A DNA stretch of 18,820 nt from the NCBI GenBank assembly GCA_050248595.1, contig JBFWSB010000039.1, forward strand, positions 1-18,820, read 5' to 3'. Under the pieces are notes generated by a model. It did not search any database and was not told the DNA's origin. It was given only the letters and a program-made list of their open reading frames with translations. Positions within the stretch are counted from its first letter, which is position 1. Every line of letters starts with the position of its first letter. Below, one piece after another: positions 15,043 through 18,820 of this stretch. This stretch comes from JAGWAZ01 sp050248595 (GTDB lineage: Bacteria; Bacteroidota; Ignavibacteria; OLB7). Position numbers and translations under genes: made by a program.

Positions 15043-15174
15043 GGGAACCTTCCGTTCTTCTACTTCCCGGCCAAGAGTGGCTATCCTCAAAAATTCATAC
15101 CGGAAGTACGGGTCTCTTCACAAACCTGAACATCTCACAAAACTCATCACTCATTTGCAGGGGGTGTAAAAAGA

Positions 15175-16008
15175 TCAGTATTCGTCTCGAGACGAATCGG
15201 GCATCTTCCTCACTTTCCCTAACTGTGTCAAGACTGCCCGGAAATCTTTCGGTGGTTCGGCCTCAAACGTTACCTGCTCGCCTGTAGAGGGATGCTGCAC
15301 AGTCAACGACGCGGCGTGGAGCGTCTGCCTATCGATCAGCGGACGCTCTTCACGCCCGTAGTCGCGGAACTTGCGCTTGATCGCCGAGAGATAGAAGGCA
15401 TCCTGCGCACCGTAGAGATGGTCGACGAGAAGGGGGAGTCCAACCGCCTTACAGTGAACTCGAATCTGGTGTTGCCGTCCAGTTAAGGGTTGCGCTTCAA
15501 TTAACGTAAAGCCTTGGAAGAGTTCACGTCGTCGCAGGATTGTGACGGACTCTTTCCCACTCGCGCTTGGACGTATCCTTCCAGACCTTCCCGGATCTGT
15601 TGCCAAAGGAATATCTACCGTCATCTCCTCCTCGTTCATCATCCCCTCAACAATCACCAGATACTTCTTCTCTGTTTTCCGCTCACGGAACTGCTCGTTC
15701 AATTCCCGGTGCGCCTCGGCATCTTTGGCAAAGAGAACAACGCCACTCGTATCCTTATCGATACGGTGTACCGTCCAGACCCTGCCGAACTCTTGCAAGG
15801 CAAGAGCGCGGAGCGAACCACGGTCGTCGTGCCGTTCAGGAATTGTGGCAAGTCCGGGAGCTTTATCGAAGACCAACAGACGGTCATCTTCGTACAACAC
15901 CGAATAGAGTGCTTTCTTTTTCAGCCGACGCTCTGCGTCTGCTTCCGCCTCGGCCTCTTCAGCTTCGATTCGTTCCAGCCACTCTTCTATTTCTTTTTCG
16001 TCGATCAT
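15175..16008 (-). CDS. RluA-family pseudouridine synthase
   Basis: This enzyme isomerises specific uridines to pseudouridine in rRNA or tRNA. Counting from the ATG ending at 16008 (277 residues), the catalytic motif is HRIDKDTSG (81-89) with Asp84, followed by KKYLVIVEG (114-122) and the LTGRQHQIRVHCKAVGLPLLVD segment (175-196). There is no N-terminal S4 domain; residues 1-33 are instead a charged, Glu/Ala-rich helix, likely coiled coil. An in-frame ATG at 16059 would add 17 residues with no family character. Lack of the S4 domain fits RluA or TruC-like members rather than RluC/RluD, but the exact target base cannot be told. The gene follows folD, with a 42-bp palindrome between them. Confidence 0.92.
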   Translation of the reverse strand: MIDEKEIEEWLERIEAEEAEAEADAERRLKKKALYSVLYEDDRLLVFDKAPGLATIPERHDDRGSLRALALQEFGRVWTVHRIDKDTSGVVLFAKDAEAHRELNEQFRERKTEKKYLVIVEGMMNEEEMTVDIPLATDPGRSGRIRPSASGKESVTILRRRELFQGFTLIEAQPLTGRQHQIRVHCKAVGLPLLVDHLYGAQDAFYLSAIKRKFRDYGREERPLIDRQTLHAASLTVQHPSTGEQVTFEAEPPKDFRAVLTQLGKVRKMPDSSRDEY

Positions 16009-16086
16009 AATTTCGTTGTTTGAATTTGGGGCATCTGTAGATGATGCTCGGCATTGCATTGGGGTAAATATTGGGACATGGTATCA

Positions 16087-16128
16087 ATCAAACGTAGGGA
16101 TATGGCGCGCCATATCCCTACGTTTGAT
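16087..16128. repeat. 42-bp perfect palindrome overlapping the 3' end of folD
   Basis: ATCAAACGTAGGGATATGGCG (16087-16107) is followed with no spacer by its exact reverse complement (16108-16128), containing CGTAGGG and CCCTACG arms and an AscI-like GGCGCGCC centre. The folD stop (complement of 16118-16120) and its last two codons are inside it. No T run follows on either side, so it is not a classic terminator. It resembles palindromic REP-like intergenic elements and would form a long RNA hairpin between folD and the RluA gene. Confidence 0.9.
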
Positions 16129-17011
16129 CGAAATCCCCTCGCGCAGAGGCAACGGTGTTCTGCATCAACATCGCAATGGTCATCAACCCGACACCGCCGG
16201 GAACCGGTGTGATTGCCCTGCACTTTGGTGCTACTTGATCGTAGTCGACATCCCCCACAACACGATATCCTCTCTTTGCATCTGGATCATCGACGCGATT
16301 AATTCCAACATCGATCACAACGGCTCCCTCTTTCACCATATCTGATCCAATAAAGTTTGGTCGTCCAATTGCAACCAGAAGAATATCTGCTTCTCGTGTA
16401 ATTGCGCCTAAATCGTCGGCAGCCGAGTGTGCAATCGTGACGATAGCATTCCCCCCATCCCGCTTCTGCGCTAACAAGTTTGCCAACGGCTTCCCCACAA
16501 TGTTGCTTCGTCCCACTACAACAGCACGCTTCCCACTTGTTGCGATCTTGTAGTACTTCAACATCTCCACCACACCTGCCGGAGTGCAGGGGAGGGGTCC
16601 GGGTAGGCCAATCACCAGCTTCCCGACATTGACTGGGTGAAATCCGTCAACATCTTTCACTGGGTTGATTGCGAGCGTAATCTTGTTGTAGTCGATGTGT
16701 GAGGGGAGTGGCGACTGCACCAGAATGCCGTGAACAGAGGGATCGTTGTTCAACTCTTCCACAAGATTCAGCAACTCCTCTTCGCTTGTGTTTTCAGGCA
16801 TCCGATAGGTTGCCGAGTTCAGGCCAAGCTCACGACTCTTCCTCTCCTTCGATGCAACATAAGTTGCCGAGGCAGGATCATCCCCAACCAACACCACACT
16901 CAGTCCGGGTGTAACCCCACGTTCTTCTTTCAGATAGTTTACATCCCGAGCCACTTGGTCGAGAATGGCGTCGGCAACAGGTTTGCCCTTCAGTACAATC
17001 GGTTCACTCAT
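16118..17011 (-). CDS. folD: Bifunctional methylenetetrahydrofolate dehydrogenase/cyclohydrolase
   Basis: FolD oxidises 5,10-methylene-THF to methenyl-THF with NADP+ and then hydrolyses it to 10-formyl-THF, feeding purine and formyl-Met synthesis. The 297-residue protein shows Tyr51 and catalytic Lys55 in SATYVASKERK, the QSPLP loop, PLPCTPAGVVEML, the dinucleotide-binding VVVGRSNIVGKP, and the C-terminal TPVPGGVGLMT. The frame can be read from a TTG two codons earlier, but the ATG at 17011 (MSEPIVLKGK) matches the family start. The last residues, around Asp-Gln-Thr and the stop, come from the 42-bp palindrome, so the native end seems to have been replaced. It lies 54 bases after the PolX-like gene. 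Confidence 0.97.
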   Translation of the reverse strand: MSEPIVLKGKPVADAILDQVARDVNYLKEERGVTPGLSVVLVGDDPASATYVASKERKSRELGLNSATYRMPENTSEEELLNLVEELNNDPSVHGILVQSPLPSHIDYNKITLAINPVKDVDGFHPVNVGKLVIGLPGPLPCTPAGVVEMLKYYKIATSGKRAVVVGRSNIVGKPLANLLAQKRDGGNAIVTIAHSAADDLGAITREADILLVAIGRPNFIGSDMVKEGAVVIDVGINRVDDPDAKRGYRVVGDVDYDQVAPKCRAITPVPGGVGLMTIAMLMQNTVASARGDFDQT

Positions 17012-17065
17012 TAACAAATATCCTATTCTGACTTATTCTGAAAAGTGCTTTCGTAACTCAAACCA

Positions 17066-18796
17066 TTAACGCGAACGGGTTTCTGCCACAGTCGCGAGGA
17101 ACTTCTCTAAGGGCAAAGCGTTCAACACATCTTCCTTCGTCAACCACCCTTTCCGAGCTATTGTCACGCCGTAACGGTGATAGTCGAACTCGGCTGCTGC
17201 GTGAGCATCTGGGTCAATCGCCACCTTCACCCCCTTCCGCTTCGCATACCGAATCATCCGCCAGTTCAAGTCGAGCCGGTAGGGATTGGCATTCAGTTCA
17301 ACAAACTTTCCTCGCTCGGCAGCGTGAGCAATCACCTGCTTTAGGTTGATTGGATATCCTTTGCGGGTCAGAATCAACCGTCCTGTTGGGTGAGCTAAGA
17401 TTGTAGCGTAACGATTGTCGAGCGCGCGGCAGACCCGTTCAGTTTGAACCTCTTCTGGCAGATTGAAACTGGAGTGGATCGAGACAACAACACAGTCGAG
17501 TGCTGCAAGTGCATCGTCGGCAAGGTCGAGCGATCCATCAGCCAGAATATCGCACTCGATCCCCTTCAACACTCGGAATTGATTTGGATCATACTTCTTG
17601 TTTACCTCGTCGATCTCCTTCCCCTGCGCTTCAAGCCGCGCTTCGTTCAAACCATTTGCGTAGAAGGCAGCCTTCGAGTGGTCGCACATTAGCAAGTACT
17701 GATAGCCAAGTTTCTCAGCCTGCTCAGCAAGCTCTTCGATACTGTTCCGACCATCGCTCCAGGTTGAGTGAACGTGCAGGATTCCCCGCAAATCACTACC
17801 AGTCACAAGCTCCGGCAATCCTCCATCGAGCGCAACGCGAACCTCGTCAATCCCCTCACGCAACTCCGGCGGGATATACTGCATTCCAGCAAGCTGATAA
17901 AGTTCTTCTTCGGAGGCGACAGCAACGGATTCCCCTCCTTTCAACAGGCTTCTCTCCGTTAGCTCATATCCTCGGTCGTGGAGGGGAATCGAGACCATGA
18001 AGCGGTAGTCGCTTGCAGCACTTTTCTGGTGGAGCGTCACCACAAACTCGTCGGGGGAGGCTACGTGAATTAGAACCTTGTACGTTCCGTCGATTGTCCC
18101 GTATATCGTCCGATCCTTCTCAGCGATATCGGAAAGAATTTCGGCATCGCTCAGTCCTCGCTTCACCTCTTCGACATCCTCAGATTCCAGAACGAACGGG
18201 AGCGTACTGAACTCTTCTCCTCCCCGCCGCAATCGTCCTGCAATCTCTACTCGTCCAACCCCTGGCAGTTCCCGAAGAGCTGGAAGGAGTTCGGCAGCAA
18301 GTGTTGTGGCAGTGTGCAGGCGCATCTTCCCAACGTTTGCCTTCAGTTCTGCAACTCCTTGCAGGATATTTGCCTCGGTCTTCGCACCAAATCCTTTCAA
18401 CGCCGCAATCTCGCCACCTTTTGCCTTCTCTTCCAGATCATCTATCGACTCAATCCCCAACTCCTGCCAGAGAGAACGAACTTTTTTTGAGCCAAGTCCT
18501 CGGATACTCATCACATCCAGTAGTCCGTTCGGCGTTCGCTCCATCAAGTCTTCGAGCTGTGATGACGTACCAGTCTCCACCATCTCTCGAATCTCCGCAG
18601 CAATTCCGGAGCCGACTCCATCGATGGCAATCTCTCCCCCCTTCAGAATTACGTCGGCAAGGTCAACCCCTGCCGAACGGATAGCCCGTGCGGCACGCCC
18701 ATAGGCGCGACTCTTAAAACTATTCTCCCCATGCAGATCGAGAAGTGCTTCAATGCGGGAGAGAACCCGTTCAATTTCGCGTGTGTCCATCACCAT
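17066..18796 (-). CDS. polX: PolX-like protein: PHP nuclease with degenerate polymerase domain
   Basis: This 576-residue protein has the architecture of bacterial family X DNA polymerases: an N-terminal 8-kDa-like region (1-75) including NSFKSRAYGRAARAIR, helix-hairpin-helix motifs near 94-108 and 130-146, a polymerase palm region (about 155-300) and a C-terminal PHP domain (about 337-570). The PHP metal site looks complete: His341 and His343 in LHVHSTWSD, Asp348, His373 in CDHS, Glu414 in GIECDIL, His441 in SIHSS, His469 in AHP, and Asp528 and His532 in DPDAH. The palm is not: where active PolX has GSLRR...GDxD, this one reads GRLRR...STLPF (187-201), and the third Asp region (VDLR-like) reads YKVLIHV. 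So 3'-5' exonuclease or AP-endonuclease activity is plausible, but nucleotide addition is not. It may act in base-excision repair trimming. Two starts are possible (Met1 or Met3). Confidence 0.9.
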   Translation of the reverse strand: MVMDTREIERVLSRIEALLDLHGENSFKSRAYGRAARAIRSAGVDLADVILKGGEIAIDGVGSGIAAEIREMVETGTSSQLEDLMERTPNGLLDVMSIRGLGSKKVRSLWQELGIESIDDLEEKAKGGEIAALKGFGAKTEANILQGVAELKANVGKMRLHTATTLAAELLPALRELPGVGRVEIAGRLRRGGEEFSTLPFVLESEDVEEVKRGLSDAEILSDIAEKDRTIYGTIDGTYKVLIHVASPDEFVVTLHQKSAASDYRFMVSIPLHDRGYELTERSLLKGGESVAVASEEELYQLAGMQYIPPELREGIDEVRVALDGGLPELVTGSDLRGILHVHSTWSDGRNSIEELAEQAEKLGYQYLLMCDHSKAAFYANGLNEARLEAQGKEIDEVNKKYDPNQFRVLKGIECDILADGSLDLADDALAALDCVVVSIHSSFNLPEEVQTERVCRALDNRYATILAHPTGRLILTRKGYPINLKQVIAHAAERGKFVELNANPYRLDLNWRMIRYAKRKGVKVAIDPDAHAAAEFDYHRYGVTIARKGWLTKEDVLNALPLEKFLATVAETRSR

Positions 18797-18820
18797 TCAA
18801 TACCACCCAAGACAATCTGG

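Noticed and set aside
15043..15090. Upstream TTG start for the AraC-like regulator
   Set aside because: An ATG with a GGAAGG ribosome binding site lies 48 bases downstream, and the extra residues have no family support.

Overview
The window reads as ordinary chromosome of a respiring, probably aerobic bacterium, most likely a Gram-negative of the Bacteroidota/Chlorobiota (Ignavibacteria or Kapabacteria-like) group. That placement is an inference from protein flavour (NuoLM, HemB, Era) and from weak or absent Shine-Dalgarno sequences at many starts; nothing here proves it. There is no rRNA, tRNA, CRISPR array, phage or insertion sequence. All 16 recognised genes lie on the minus strand, so transcription runs from high to low coordinates.

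Layout in transcription order. 18.8-16.1 kb: a PolX-like protein with an intact PHP domain but an apparently dead polymerase site, then folD, whose last codons and stop lie in a 42-bp perfect palindrome. 16.0-15.2 kb: an RluA-type pseudouridine synthase. 15.0-12.9 kb: an AraC-family regulator carrying two complete AraC DNA-binding domains, then a small NTF2/SnoaL-like protein and an exported YHS-domain protein, closed by a strong intrinsic terminator. 12.7-10.7 kb: era and hemB. 10.5-8.1 kb: egtD and egtA, a two-gene ergothioneine unit. 7.7-4.8 kb: lpdA (with a readable sigma-70-type promoter), a DinB-fold protein and a class II glutamine amidotransferase that could be EgtC-like, followed by a probable terminator. 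4.4-0 kb: nuoL, nuoM and nuoN, the proton-pumping antiporter-like subunits of complex I. nuoN runs off the left edge. nuoL is broken by a single missing base.

The gaps are unusual. Between about 4.4 and 11.8 kb nearly every gap holds copies of an AT-rich element built on AATTCAAAATTC, and other short repeats appear elsewhere (AGCTGATAGCT-like, NCGCAAAG triplets, a CACTCTG hairpin, the folD palindrome). Several reach into genes: they supply the HemB C-terminal tail, the DinB start codon, a false upstream extension of the amidotransferase, and the whole translation start region of nuoM.

I see no clear new multi-gene system. The best candidates for something undescribed are the tandem AraC regulator with its two small partner genes, and the PolX homologue that seems to have lost its polymerase chemistry while keeping its PHP nuclease.
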